A stretch of DNA of 64,000 nucleotides, from NCBI GenBank assembly GCA_022885665.1, contig JAGQDJ010000260.1, positions 1,798,001 to 1,862,000 on the forward strand, in the 5' to 3' direction. This DNA comes from Triops longicaudatus (lineage: Eukaryota > Arthropoda > Branchiopoda > Notostraca > Triopsidae). Shown piece after piece: positions 13,669 through 25,889 of this stretch (positions are counted from its first letter, which is position 1; each line of letters begins with the position of its first letter). Below the pieces are notes generated by a model. It worked only from the letters and a program-made list of their open reading frames with translations, did no database searches and had not been told where the DNA came from. The translations under genes were made by a program, and so were the position numbers.

Positions 13669-16600
13669 TCACTATGCAAAGTGGAGCTGCAGGTCAGACT
13701 TGCCGCTCATGCGACTAGCTTGAGATTTCGTTCACTTGGGGGCGACAGTGGCTTTATTGATTTCGTTCTGTTTATTTGAGCTTGTGTGTTGCTTTCTAAC
13801 TTGAAGTTTCTGGCGACGCATTCTGCGAGTAGATTGTTTCTCGCGAATAACTTGAATGACATGACAACATACTTCGCAAAGTCAAACAAATCATGCCACT
13901 CTAGTTTACCCAATCAGTGTTAAGGTAAGTTAGGCTTTAATACAGTTTGGTTAAGCACGCACGGCGAATTTCCTTTGATGAGTTAAGCATGTAAAATCCA
14001 ACCGTACTTGTCAAACTCAACCTAATAATAAATCATGTCTCGGTCATTGAACAAGTCATTGTCGAGTGTTTAAAGTCTGGTGACTTTGCCATGTTCTTCA
14101 AATTCCCGTTTATGACTCCACATATTTCCGATTGCCTGCATATTTTATGTATTTTTGTCTTTAGGTTATCTAGTAGCCATCGACGAGATTAACATTGCAT
14201 AATGCATTGCCTGTTGAAATTTACACTCGAGGGCTTGACTTTAAAACTGCGTGCCATGCCACCTTGAAAACATATTTGTTGGTTAGAAAACATTGCAAGT
14301 TTCACCACGTAAACAGCAGGTAATTTAAATTTCTTAATGACTATGAAGTCATTCATGAGCCTTGTCTTTCAGGGGTCTGCGGCTTTTGTTTGAGGCGTCA
14401 TTGTCTCACTGAGTTGGTTGGATGTAGCAATATTAATCGGTTAAGTGTAGGCAACTGTGCTGCGGATTATTGCTAGGCGGTCTGAAAGGTAACTAAGTCT
14501 GAAAACTAGGATAGAAAATGTGATTTCTTTTTTTGTAGGAAAGACCGAGTAACGTGATCGTATGTTCTTCTTTCATCGGGCTGACGTCTTTGTTTTTAGC
14601 CGACTATGCACTCGAATCTGACTTATCGTCACCCGAAGTAAAAGGTTAAGAAATTTATTTCTTCTCCGTTTATCCATACAAACTTTTGTAATATAGCACT
14701 ATTAGCACATTACAGTTGTTTTCACTTATCAAACAATGAGTTTTCATATGGAAACTGTATTCTTCCGGGATCTATTCTTTCGTACAGAAAATAGAACACA
14801 GAATGGTGCAACAATAGAAGTGCACAAGGTTAAAGCGAACGAGGTTGAAGGGAACAATGTTTACGGGAACGGAAGGCAAAAGAACGTAAAAAATTTACTG
14901 AGTCACATCACGTAGTAATGGGAAATCCATTATAGGTAAAATAGCTTTGAATGTTATAGTGCTGAACACTTCTGTTGTTCTGTTGACGTCAAATTTAGGA
15001 GCGGAAGGGGCGAAATCGTAATCTAACGTTCGGCGTTATAAATCATAATGGTGCAAACTGCAGGACACTGAGAGTCGTACGTGGACTATATGACACGCGA
15101 GTTCTGTTTTCGTTTGTAAGAAGCTTAAAAAACGGCTGGCTAAGTAAATGCAACCCCTCAAAATTTATCTCGGATGCAAACGCCACTCTTGCCTAGTTCG
15201 CATTACGGCATTTGGTTTTTTGCTGCAATTTCCAGCTGTTCATGTATGTCAATTAAATTTTGCGTTTCCCGACGACTTGCATTTTTTGGGCACGTGGGTT
15301 GTTATTATATTCTATTTAATTCACACTTATTGAACCACGCCTACACGTAAGGTCTCGTCTCATGAATGAACGGGAATAATGCATAAGCAGTATATTCAGA
15401 GAAAGTGGCAAAATAGGTGTATTTTAGTTTCACTGGGCGGCTTTATTATTTTCCCCATCAAAATTTACAATACTAGTAGAACTCCAATTTTGCCTACCTC
15501 GATTATACCGACTAGTCTCAAGAAATTATTTTCTATAACTGACTTTTTGACGTTGAAAGCTTATCAACTTTATGAAACTCTTTTTCCTATGATGCTCTGT
15601 AATTACGCTAAAGAATAACCCCAAATTTCAGTTATTACTTGTAATTATTTATACAATTTATTCGCTTTTCTACAATTTTTCCAAAAAAAAAATTATATAT
15701 ATATTTTTTTTAAATGTAGCAGCGCAAGTCGCTTGAAATGAAACTTGACAACTTTACCACGCTTTTCTAAGAAAAAAGTGAACATCTTTCAAATAAAGCC
15801 CTCCCAGGTCTTCTCGAATACAAAAGTAGCCGAAAGCCCCCGGTCTCCCCTACTTACGTAATACTTACCGAGAAAGAAGTACAGGAAAGGACACCACAGG
15901 TTTCGCCTGTAGTTGTTTATAACTTATGAGCCATCAAAATCCTATGGAGAGAAAATTTTGATTCATAAGATTTTGTAATGCTTCGTTAATTTGCTTGAGT
16001 CATTATCTGGGATGCTTGTCTCGTGTGTGAAGAGGGAAGTTTGCTTCTAAAATGGTTTAAAAACATCAATTTTCTGAACAACTAGACTATATAAAAAGTT
16101 TACGATCCGATTCCGTGTGTCTCGCTGAAAATGGACGAATTTTGAATTTTCCTTAAAATACGGCCAAATGACTTACATAGAACTTGGTAAAGCAATGACC
16201 ACTGAAGCTTTTGGTCGCACACCGATGGAGAAGACTTTATCCAATGTCGTTTGCGAGTTATCTATGATTATTCAGCCTACAAGTTTTCAGTGGGTAACGA
16301 GGAAGCCATCAAGCCACTGAATCATGTTTGTAAAGTTAGAGGCACTGACCCCAAGAAAAGTCGTTAAAAATAGAAAATTGAGAGGGCGCGCCTTGTGGAA
16401 ACTAGTATTCGTAACCCTGAACAGCTTGTTACCCTTCCTTTACATTTTTCGAACTTTAAAAAGAGCAAGTCCCGCTAGAACAGGTTAGGATGATCCAGTT
16501 CTTCTGTTGTTTTCATGTCGTAATGCTCAGAAGCAAAAGACCTTCAACTCGTCTCAACCAAAAATTGCTTGAAGCCATCACGCGGCTGAATGAAACTCCT

Positions 16601-16820
16601 CCGGGATTATGCGTAGTCAGGCATAGCGACGAATGTGACTTCAACGTGCAAAATACACGTCTACTGATATGGAAACGCATCCCTCACGCAAACTGACCCG
16701 AAAAACCTACTTATGAGATCAAAGGCTGCTGTCCCTTATATCGAAGTTCGTTCGTGAAACCCGTTTTCAAGATGCCCTTTCCAGATCTTATAGGCAGGAT
16801 GAGTCCTGTTATGCAGCAAC
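13669..16820. other. Upstream intergenic region of the chitinase gene
   Basis: No protein family or RNA gene was recognised here. The sequence is AT-rich with short open frames only. It includes a near-palindromic A-run/TATATATA/T-run hairpin at about 15682-15712. Confidence 0.45.
15682..15712. repeat. AT-rich hairpin (A-run, TA repeat, T-run)
   Basis: A run of ten A is followed by TTATATATATA and a run of T, which makes a nearly perfect self-complementary segment. It is probably simple-sequence DNA. No flanking gene depends on it. Confidence 0.5.
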
Positions 16821-16823
16821 CAG

Positions 16824-16860
16824 GATAAAAGGGGATCGGCAAACGGTTGCTCAAACAGTC
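16824..16860 (+). promoter_or_regulatory. Probable core promoter of the chitinase gene
   Basis: A TATA-like GATAAAA at 16824-16830 is followed about 28-30 bases later by ACAGTC (16855-16860), a fair arthropod initiator match. The chitinase ATG is about 80 bases further downstream, which would leave a short unspliced 5' UTR. The placement rests on consensus and spacing only. Confidence 0.45.
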
Positions 16861-16937
16861 GCGAAACGAACTCTGAGTTTCTCGGAGTTTGTTTTCACGT
16901 TAGAATACAAAGTACCTTCGTTGAGCGTAGAAGTAAA

Positions 16938-19295
16938 ATGTGGCAAGCAGTGACTACCGTTTCAGTAGTACTTCTGGCTCTTTCGGTCAGCTTAACAGAC
17001 GCTGCCCAGCCATCCGCATCGAAAAGCAAACGTACGTTTCCATATTCACCCTAAACCTCCTTAAACCAAACTTTATTTGTATTCTTTACGCATTTTAGTC
17101 AGTTATAACGACTTGGTGAAAAATGCTCCGCATCCCCGAGCAGCCCGACGAGTCTGTTACTTCAGTAATTGGGCAGTATATCGCCCAGGTAAGATTTAGC
17201 TTTGAATATCCTTTCACCATTCAGGTTAATGCTTGCAAGTCTGACAACTTTCCTTTTTTAAGGCGTTGGGAGCTATGACATTGATGACTTCCCCGGTGAT
17301 CTCTGCACGCATGGTATTTACTCGTTTGTCGGTGTGAGCAATGTTACGTGGGAAGTTCTCGTTTTGGATCCCGAGGTAAGGAATAATGTAGAGATTCAGC
17401 ATACATTCTAAACTATTCTATCATAACTATTCTCCACATGTTAGCGAGACGTGGACAACGGTGGCTTTGCGAAATTCGTTGCACTTAAGCAGAAATTCCC
17501 GTATCTGAAAGTGCAACTTGCTGTGGGAGGCTGGGGTGAAGGGGGTAAAAAATACTCGCAGCTGGTCTCCATCCCTGAACGGCGAGCAACGTTCATCCGC
17601 AGCGTAGTTGGTAACGAATTTGAGATTCTTCTAAAGATGTGAGAAATTATCTAAAAAATGAATTGACTTTTAGAGTACATGAATCGTTACGGATTTGACG
17701 GATTTGATTTGGATTGGGAATACCCCGGGGCTGCTGACCGAGGTGGTACTTTTGCCGACAAAAATAACTTTTTGGCCTTTGTGTACGAGTTGCGAGCGGC
17801 TTTCGAAGAGCAAAACAAAGGCTGGGAGATTACTTTGGCCGTCCCTGTCGCCAAGTTCCGTTTGGACGAAGGTTACTACACTTATGAACTCTGCCAGTAA
17901 GTGAAAGAAGAAATAAACCGGTTTCGCGCGGCCGCTTCCTAATACGCAAGTTTCTAGAACGTTAGATGCCATTCACATTATGACCTACGATCTGCGTGGC
18001 AACTGGGTAGGCTACGCTGATACGCATACACCGTTGTACAAAAGGCCTGGTTTGGATCAGTGGGCTTACGAAACCCTAAATGTGGTAAGTAACGCTACGA
18101 CTGATTAGCCAAGAACTGCACGCGTTCTCTCGTTATTTTTACAATTTTAATGTAAATTTATGCTCTGGTTAGGACGATGGTCTGAAGTTATGGGAAAGAT
18201 ACTGTCCTCGTGACAAACTTATCGTGGGCACCGCATTTTACGGAAGGACGTTTACTTTGAGCGATCCTAACAATAACGGTCTCGGTGCTTACATCGTCAA
18301 GTGGGCCAATGGTGGCGCTCCTGGACCTTATACCAACGCATCGGGCTTTATGTCTTACTACGAGGTAGGTTATGAAATACCAAGAAGAATGACAGAAGAA
18401 CTTATTTTCTGCCTTAGATTTGCGAAGAATTGGTGAAGCCTGATGGAGGCTGGTACAAGAAATACGATGAACACGGCAAAGTACCTTACTGCCACAAGGG
18501 CAACCAGTGGATCGGCTACGAGGACGTAGACTCTTTGAAAATTAAAATGGACTACATTAAAGCTAAAGGATACGGAGGAGCCATGAACTGGGCTATTGAT
18601 ATGGACGATTTTAGGAATTTGTGTGGTGACGGCCAAAACCCACTTATGCGAGTCTTGTACGAAGGAATGAAGGATTATGTCGTACCGGAACCTCAGGTCA
18701 TCAAGGACGACAGGGTACATTTCACTTAACACACGTTTTTCTAGATTTTTGCTAAGTTAAGTTTGTTTCCTTCGTTATTCAGGCCGAATGGCAGAAGCCA
18801 CCCCAAAATGTTCAACCATTGGTCTCATACAAACCCAAACCAGTCACTGCACCAGTGGTAGCTCAAACTACTCCACAACCTGCTTCTGTACCCTCGCCTG
18901 CACCAGCCCCCGAAACAGCCCCTGAACCCGCCCCTGAACCCGCTCCTGAACCTGCTCCTGAACCTGCTCCGGAGCCAGCCCCCGAACCGAGCAGTACGAC
19001 AACCAAAGCTCCCGAAGTCGTAACGACGTCTCCAGAAAATCCTGTTTCAGTCGACTGCAGTACTGGCACGCGTTTTTGGCCTCACCCGGACTGTGATAAA
19101 GTATATTGTTCGTAGTACAGGAAGAAATCGTGTTTTTCAATTCAAGTTTCTTCGTAGTATTTTTGGTGTATTAACGGTGAGCCTGTAGCTGAAGTCTGTC
19201 CTAGTGGGCTGTATTGGAACAATGCTGTGTCCAAATGCGACTGGCCGACTAACGTTGCAGCGTCGAGTTGCAAAGCACCGAACAAGGTACGGTAA
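16938..19295 (+). CDS. Secreted chitinase, GH18 plus chitin-binding domain
   Basis: Endochitinase that would hydrolyse beta-1,4-GlcNAc links of chitin in cuticle or gut lining. Exons: 16938-17031, 17099-17188, 17263-17375, 17445-17610, 17674-17896, 17958-18084, 18173-18364, 18418-18714, 18783-19100, 19158-19295 (about 585 aa). The start gives a clear signal peptide (MWQAVTTVSVVLLALSV...). The GH18 core follows: CYFSNWAVYRPG near the start, substrate strand LAVGGWGEG, and the catalytic motif FDGFDLDWEYPG with all of DxxDxDxE intact, so it should be active. YDLRGNW, GTAFYGRTF and MNWAIDMDDF are further GH18 landmarks. Then comes a Pro/Glu/Ala linker and one six-cysteine peritrophin-A (CBM14) domain, split by an intron between DCDK and YFWC. 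The end is uncertain: AAG|GTACGG could be a donor joined to a tiny last exon at 19343-19357 (ending RKY). Confidence 0.93.
18898..18996 (+). repeat. Pro-Glu-Pro-Ala coding repeat (chitinase linker)
   Basis: Six or more tandem units of about 12 bases, CCTGAACCYGCYCC with synonymous changes, encode an E-P-A-P repeat between the GH18 and chitin-binding domains. Such Pro/Glu or Pro/Thr-rich linkers are common in arthropod chitinases. Tandem copies like these often vary in number between alleles. Confidence 0.8.
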
Positions 19296-19357
19296 TAATT
19301 GAAAATCTTATTTAAAGCAACTTATCATTCCTTTGTATACAGAAGCGGAAATATTGA

Positions 19358-20658
19358 GATTACTAATGAATACTGAAGCATAAAACCAAACAAGCGAGAC
19401 GAAAAAAGGTCAAGGAAAGGCGAACGCTATTAAGTTTTCTGCGATAAAAATATTCAGTGCAAATATACTTACGAAATGACACTGTACACCCTAATTTATT
19501 CAGGTTTAAATATACTTGTTAAAAAAGAAACTGGCTTTTATGATAATTTTGTAGTAGAATCAGGGCAATAACAAGGATTGACAAACAAGTGGTATGTCGA
19601 ACTCATGACTTGTACTTACAGAACAATACCAAAACGGCTCATTCACTTTCTAAGATTTTTAGAGTAAGTTTTCCGCAAGAATGCCAAGAGTATATTAAAA
19701 AATGCAACATTTTTTACTTCTCTCAAAAACTTAAAAACTTTAAGCTTAGTATTTTTTAAAGAATTGAAAAGAATGGTGGCACACAACAGATTCGAAAGCT
19801 CTATAAAAATCTTACTATAGCTATTACGAATTCTTACTATTACGAATTGTTTAGCTGTGTTCTAGTTTTGCCTTTCGAATTTGTGTGCAATTTTTTATGC
19901 TTTGTTATTCACTTTTCATATCTAGTTCACGCTTTTAATGAAGTTTAAGTTCTTACAAAATTCAAATATAACGTGCTAAATAGCTTTAATTTTTCTCCTT
20001 AACTACTGTGCGTCTAAGTTGCCACACGTCTTCTTCATGTTCCGTAATACGGAACAAAACTGAGATGTTTCACTAACAAGATGTGAGGACCTAGAAAAGC
20101 CCAAAACTATTGTATTTGTTTACTTCCTAAGTAAGTAAATGTTGTTTTTTCTATGATTGTAAATAAAAGCTTGGGAAAATGTTCGCACCAAGTGAATATA
20201 AGTTCATTTTCCATAACGCAGTGCTGACGGAGTGCAGCAATCTACGATCGCGCGCTAAAAAGCAAGGTCTTCGTTTGAAATTGCAAACCGTGCCACGAAC
20301 TACGAAAAATTGAAGATACGAGCCGCGGCCCGCTAAGTTTTTCAACGCGGTTCAGCGTCCTAGTTTCAGAGTAATGGCGGGTATTTGTTGTGTTGTGGAG
20401 GTCATAACGTATATATAAAATCTAGCTTGTAGTTTAAGGCAATTGTCGCATTGGTTTTATCCAAAATAGGTCGGAAAGTTTCACGGCCATGAATTAAACA
20501 TAATCTACGGAAACTGTATCAACTGTTCTCGTGAAATATTTTATTTATCAAAACGATTCTACAAGAACACCATAAAAACTCGACAGTTATTCTGAACAGT
20601 TTTTTGTTGTGTGGTGTGTGTGGGGAGACAGAGCAGTGTAGATGATCGACCTTCCACA
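19358..20658. other. Intergenic, chitinase to EMSY
   Basis: No exon or RNA gene was recognised. The sequence is AT-rich, with near-repeated TTACTATTACGAATT-type words near 19815-19850 and an AATAAA near 20162. EMSY promoter elements should lie in the last few hundred bases, but I could not pick a core element with confidence. Confidence 0.4.
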
Positions 20659-23600
20659 ATGAGCTCTTCACTTGATATTACAAAAGAGGATTGTAGAAGA
20701 ATTCTACGAAGGCTAGGTAAAGATCAAACCAAATATAAATGCATATGTCTTGAAAAGTAACGTTTCACTTTCGGGAGCAGAGCTTGAGACCTTCGGATCA
20801 ATTGTGTCTACGTTTCGCGCCCAGGGAGATTTGTCAAAAGATAAGAAGAAACTCCTGCAAGACCTAGCTACCGCACTTAAAATCCCATCTGAAAGGCAAA
20901 AAGCAGAAATCAGAAGAGCAGTCAATGATGAAAAGCTGAACACTGTCGCACAAAGGTACATTTCTGAATGACTAACGTGCGTGCTTTAAAACGTGTACAT
21001 TTTGTTTTGCAGTTTAACCGGAGCAGATTCAGAAACCAGTTGGGCGTTAGAAGGACGACGCATTGTTCCGGTGTATCAACGATGGATCGCTCCTACCTCA
21101 TTTTCCTTGCTCGCTGACAGTGTTGCCAACATGGCTGAACGACACCCACACTTTGTGGCTCCTGTGAGCCTAGAACGGAGGCCAGGTGCATAACTCCTCC
21201 TAAAATTTGCCAACTCTCATGTCATATTTTTGCGGAATTTTATTTTTACTTTCTTTTTTTAAGTCGCTTTACATCCTGAATTAATATCAGTTTATTCATA
21301 TTTTTTTCATGTTTAGAAATTATCGAAGACAAATATCTAAAGGAAGATTTAGAGAGAACTGCCCTCCATCCTGGCTCTTCCAAGGCGGCGTTTCATAGGA
21401 CCAAGTCGAATACTTACACGTCTCGCAGCTCCCATCCTTCTAATGTAAATAAGAATGCACTTGCCGTACGAACAGGTATGCTAACAATTGTATTATAGGC
21501 GCCTATTGAACAGTCCAAGCATTCGAATGATTTAGCGCATGAAGGGATTACAAACAAACCCTTGAAGCGACCCAGACGGGAGTCTCTTGAATTCACAGCC
21601 ATCTCCTCCCCAAAAGTATTTCGATCACTAATTAATTAAGCATACCACCTAACTACAAATATTAACTTATGCGATTGCGTGCATGCAGGTGCATGTCGTA
21701 GCGAAAAGTAGCACATCACCGCAAACTGGCAGTCCAGCTGTAGTCCGAGTTTCAGTTCCCAAATTAGCGGCCCCGGTTTCTAGTAGCACGCCCCAGTCAG
21801 TGTCTTCCTCAAAATCTATGGCTTCGACTCGTCAGCTGGCACCAGCAACACCCACAACGGCTGGTATCGTTTGTTTAACGGCGCTGTAACTTAAAACACT
21901 TGTATATAAAATTTTCTCTAAATAAGGTCGCATTCGAACGCGGGGCCCTGTCATTACTCCGAGGCCACCGGCTAGCATAATATCCAGCACGCCGTCTAGA
22001 CCCCGTTTCTCGGCCCCAGGCACGCCCACAACAACGCCTAGACAACGGCTTCCGCAGAAAGCTGGTGAAAAACTGTTAGGAATTCAAACGCCTACCCAAA
22101 GGCATATAAGTGAGTTAATTTTTAGTGTTTTATTCGACAAAAATGCATATTCTGGGGTAAAACTTTGAATGTTTGCAGGACCCATTTACGTTCAGCAAAC
22201 TATTGCTCCGAGTTCCCAGCAGGTTGTTGTAAGGAGTACGAGTGCAGGTTTGTTTCAGTAAACGTCCGTAGTGCACTTTAATAATAGTGTCAATATCCGC
22301 AGAAACGACAGTGAAAAACGTAACACTAACTTTAAGCAGCCCTCTGGTGAAAACTCCAATATCCGTTGCAAACACCACCACGGTGCAAGTGTTACAGAGG
22401 CCTTTGCTGGCCGGAGGTATAACAACTGGCTTATCACAATGAAGATTTCCTATTGTGCAATGTTCAGCAGGTGTGAATCTTGTCAGCACCCAACAGACCA
22501 TCCCCGTTAACAAATTAATTCAAGCAAGTGCCAATTCTGCCATCTTAAAGAACTCGGGAGGCAAACCGAACGTTATTATGATTTCCAAAGGACACCCCTT
22601 GACGAAGGCTTTTGTAGCCCAGCAGAACAAAGTAATATCGGGTGAAATCGAGTAGTAGAAACGGCATGAAAATAAAATATTATGTATCCAGTTGTCGAAA
22701 GAAATCTTAGAATTACATTCCTATGAAGCGTAATATGTTAGTGTGCCAACAATCTTAGTGTGCGTACTATTTTAAAAAAAGCGAGTTTTCCAAAGAAGTT
22801 CATTAGGCTACAACATGATTAGGCTAAAGGATAACTTAGTCGATATATAGATATGAGTCAATGCATTAGCAACACTTCAGCACACCTTTCATACAGATTA
22901 AATTTTCTAATGAGCGGAAAAAACAATCACCCCGTACTTTATTAACTGATGTTAAACTGTAAAGCTAATTTTGCATTTTTTCTAGGATTTCTTAAAAAGC
23001 TGCAAACCAGTATCAGTTGCTCCCCGAACACCCCTTAAGCAAAATTCAGAATCAGAACAGAGAATAGCTCCCAGTTCTACCACTGTAAGTTTCAACGAAC
23101 ACGTCTAAAGACTAGGTTGGCAATTTTTCGTTTTAGAGCAATGTGTTTGTATTGGACCTGAGATCCGAAAGCTTAAGCGAGCCTGCATTGATTACCAACA
23201 TTCTGCAGTCGTCCGCAGTTATAGGCGTCGAAGCAGAAAATATGCAAGTTGCGCATGAAGTAACAAGTACTCAAGAAGTTTCGACATCGGAAGTGCACAT
23301 TTCAGGTATTCCTTTTCTTACCAGTGAATATTTTCTTGCCTGTAACAAAGTTGTTTTTTTATGCCCAGGTGATGATATTACCACAGTGAGTAGTGAGGTT
23401 GTTATTGAGAATACGCCTTTGACCTCGGAAATTGTCAGTGCGTCTTCTGACCGCTCTTCAACGCCAGCCAAAGCTATGTCGTTAGGTATGTAATTAGGCA
23501 ATATTAGATTTTTTTTCGTTAATTAGGGTTTGTTATTGCACACCGTTTTAGATGAAGCACTCAGTATATTAGGTCAAGAAAAAAATCCGGGCGCACGAGA

Positions 23601-24069
23601 GCTGTTTCACTGTTTAGCTGAAGGTACCGGCAATGTGGAAGTGGCCGACCAAACTGGTTACCAAAAAGGCGTCCACAACGGAAATCACACGGATATTGAA
23701 ATTACCGAAACCCCTTTTATAGGTAATTGTCAAACAGAAATCGCAGGCTAAATGAACAGTCAGAATGAACTGGGCGAAAAATACATGGTGCGAGCTGGTA
23801 GAAACACCAACTAATGCCGTGTTAATGCACAATTTTGCAGAAAGCGAATGCAGCGCGGGAGATGAAAAAGTTTCTCTGATAACATCCAGCAATGAAGTCC
23901 AGAAAGTCGACATTTTTAGCACGGCATTAGCATCAGCAGATATTCCTATGGATAACCTTGATTGTGGTACGTTGTCGCGTTAACACTTGTATGCGTTTTA
24001 TGCAATAAATGATGATGGCTTTAAGCAGTGTACATGGAAGAAGCGATTGAAGAAGCAGATGCGACATGA
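20659..24069 (+). CDS. EMSY: EMSY-like transcriptional regulator (ENT domain)
   Basis: Homologue of EMSY, the BRCA2-interacting nuclear repressor that binds chromatin adaptors. I read 16 exons: 20659-20716, 20781-20955, 21013-21185, 21317-21465, 21514-21615, 21689-21863, 21927-22109, 22179-22247, 22303-22416, 22471-22631, 22986-23084, 23137-23305, 23369-23485, 23552-23722, 23841-23966, 24029-24069; phases join to about 693 aa. The ENT domain occupies the N-terminus: DCRRILRRLELETFGSIVS, then RAQGDLSKDKKKLLQDL and ERQKAEIRRAVNDEKLNTVA, all diagnostic of EMSY. SETSWALEGRRIVPV is the conserved block just after ENT. The rest is Ser/Thr/Pro-rich with KPNVIMISKGHPLTKAF, and an acidic end. It is shorter than the vertebrate protein (about 1,300 aa). 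The exon 4/5 junction is the least sure (48-bp intron). No close relative exists in Drosophila as far as I recall. Confidence 0.92.
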
Positions 24070-24524
24070 ACACCCTGACTGTGTCTCATTGGCATCTCGA
24101 ATCCAAACTTTTCGGTGTTCAAGTACAAATCTCAAGTTTCACTCGTCAGTGTGAAAAGTTGCTCTTGTTGCAGCAACGTGCTATGGTATCTAACGTTCTG
24201 AACAGAAAGCAAAGAAAGTTGGGCAATGGCACGTGTAAAGACTGTATAGGTTGGCTAGCAGTCTGCGTAAATTGTACATTACCCACAGTGCATTACAACG
24301 TCAACTTGCCGTATGTTTTTCCCTATTCTCATTTTGTTCTACGTTCATATTGGTTATTTTTATACTGTAACGAGTTCAGAAGAAAATTACAAACCAACCC
24401 TAATGTTTATCCCCCGACACAAGACCTTAACAAAACTGACCCTTTCAAGTCTGCCAAACAGTTAAAAACTAATGATTGTTCTGTTTATTTTTCACATTCT
24501 AGAATCCATTCAGGTACTCAATAA
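24066..24524 (+). other. 152-codon open frame overlapping the EMSY stop
   Basis: An ATG overlaps the EMSY TGA (ATGA) and opens 152 codons in another frame, filling the presumed EMSY 3' UTR up to the AATAAA at 24520. I recognise no domain. It is Cys-, Leu- and Tyr-rich in patches and does not look like a clear globular protein. It is most likely a chance frame, but it is longer than expected for UTR sequence. Confidence 0.2.
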
Positions 24525-24525
24525 A
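24484..24525. terminator. Facing poly(A) signals of EMSY and the TNF-like gene
   Basis: AATAAA at 24520-24525 on the plus strand lies about 450 bases after the EMSY stop. TTTATT at 24484-24489 is AATAAA on the minus strand, about 265 bases after the TNF-like stop. If both are used, the two 3' UTRs meet or overlap here. Confidence 0.45.
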
Positions 24526-24753
24526 CGAATAATGGGCGGTTGAATTATCGAGACATTTTACATAGCTAAGTTTCTACATGGGAAAAATGCCACCTGTTCA
24601 GAAAAATGGGGAAAATAGTGCATTTATAAAAATCATCATGACAAAAATCATCGGGTTTCATTTCAGTATGAATCATACGCAAAAATCGAATGTTCGGAAA
24701 ACAGGGTTTGATTTTTGATATCACACAACACACCTGGAGAATGATTGAATCAC

Positions 24754-25889
24754 TTAAGCCAGTTTCACCAAACCCAGGAAACTATGGCCTTCTTCAGTAA
24801 CGACAACACGGTACCGTTCCTTCTGGCGAACGTATACCTTATCACCTGCTTCCAGTACTTGGACCACGGCGGTGTAACATGTTAGATCGTTGTGATCACC
24901 GGAATGTTTCGTTATACTACATTGTGCAATTGGCGACGGTTTCAACCCAGCTCGTTCTTCCATGACGCAAATCTCGAAACTATTCTCGTTTCCAGCACCC
25001 GGATAATACAGCTAGGCATACAACAAAGATAATTAAAATCTTTCCCAGATGAAGTGTCTATCCTACCTGTGCATACACAAAGTAGAGGCCCGGTTCTCCA
25101 ATAATTACGCGTCCGTCTCCATCCTCAAGATGGGTATTGTTCAACTGGAATGTTGTCCAAGGAGCTGAATTTCTAACAGCCCAGTGACGAACGAGTCCAT
25201 CTGCTTCAGTCATGATTTGCGAACGTTCTCCTTGTAAATGCATAGCACGTACACCTGGAACCAACGGAAGAAAATTCTTCAAAAGTTAAAAAAAAAAAAA
25301 AATGAGCCAAAAAGCGTGACAGCAAGCGAATATAATTTGAAAGCATGAAGCGAAAGCTGAAGCCAAAATTTATCTTAGCTTGCCTAGTCCACCTTTGCGT
25401 TTCGATTTACTTGGGCTCGATTTCAACTGTTCTCGACTTGCTTTTTTGTTGGATCCGGATCTAGGTTTACCTCGTTTCACCGCACCCACAGACGGCTGCA
25501 AAGCTGCCAAACGTTTGACACGATTGCTAACTCGCTCGGCCAGTTCATCATGAAAGGTAGAAACACTCTCATGCAGCCTCTGCTTAACTTCATCGAGCTC
25601 TTGGCGCAAACCATGGATTTCAGCTTTGAGAGATCGTAACTGGACTGTCATATGGCTAACGAAGCCCAGGAATGCAAATGAAAGAAAAGTAATTACGCAC
25701 AACAGAAGGATCAGGTCTCTTAGCCAGTCTTTTTTTCTTAAGCTCCACGTAACCCGGCCTTCCACTTGGTAAATTGTTTCATCTAAATAAACGGCACTAT
25801 TACATTATTTTTTCTACGTAAATTAGGAAACCTTGAAAAACGGGCAGATTTTCAGTTTTTGATTTGCCGCTGCAACCTGTGGAATCCAT
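24754..25889 (-). CDS. TNF-superfamily ligand (Eiger/EDA-like), type II membrane
   Basis: Ligand of the tumour necrosis factor family, acting as a trimer on a TNF receptor and, in insects (Eiger), feeding JNK signalling. Exons on the minus strand: 25889-25832, 25782-25393, 25254-25067, 25011-24754; 297 aa with all phases consistent. Order: short cytoplasmic N-terminus with no signal peptide, one membrane segment (LILLLCVITFLSFAFLGFVS), a coiled coil rich in heptad Leu (LRSLKAEIHGLRQELDEVKQ), a basic stalk with RVKR that fits a furin site, a Lys/Ser-rich segment, then a TNF homology domain of about 140 aa. Domain landmarks are GLVRHWAVRN, IGEPGLYFVYAQLYYPG, a Cys pair in QCSI...LTCYTA, and the C-terminal GHSFLGLVKL strand. 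The Cys pair and CYTA resemble EDA and Eiger. Which of those two it is orthologous to is not settled. Confidence 0.88.

Noticed and set aside
18370..18732. 120-codon minus-strand frame
   Set aside because: Antisense shadow of chitinase exon 8.
22130..22513. 127-codon minus-strand frame inside EMSY
   Set aside because: Antisense shadow of EMSY exons 8-10, which are well supported on the plus strand.
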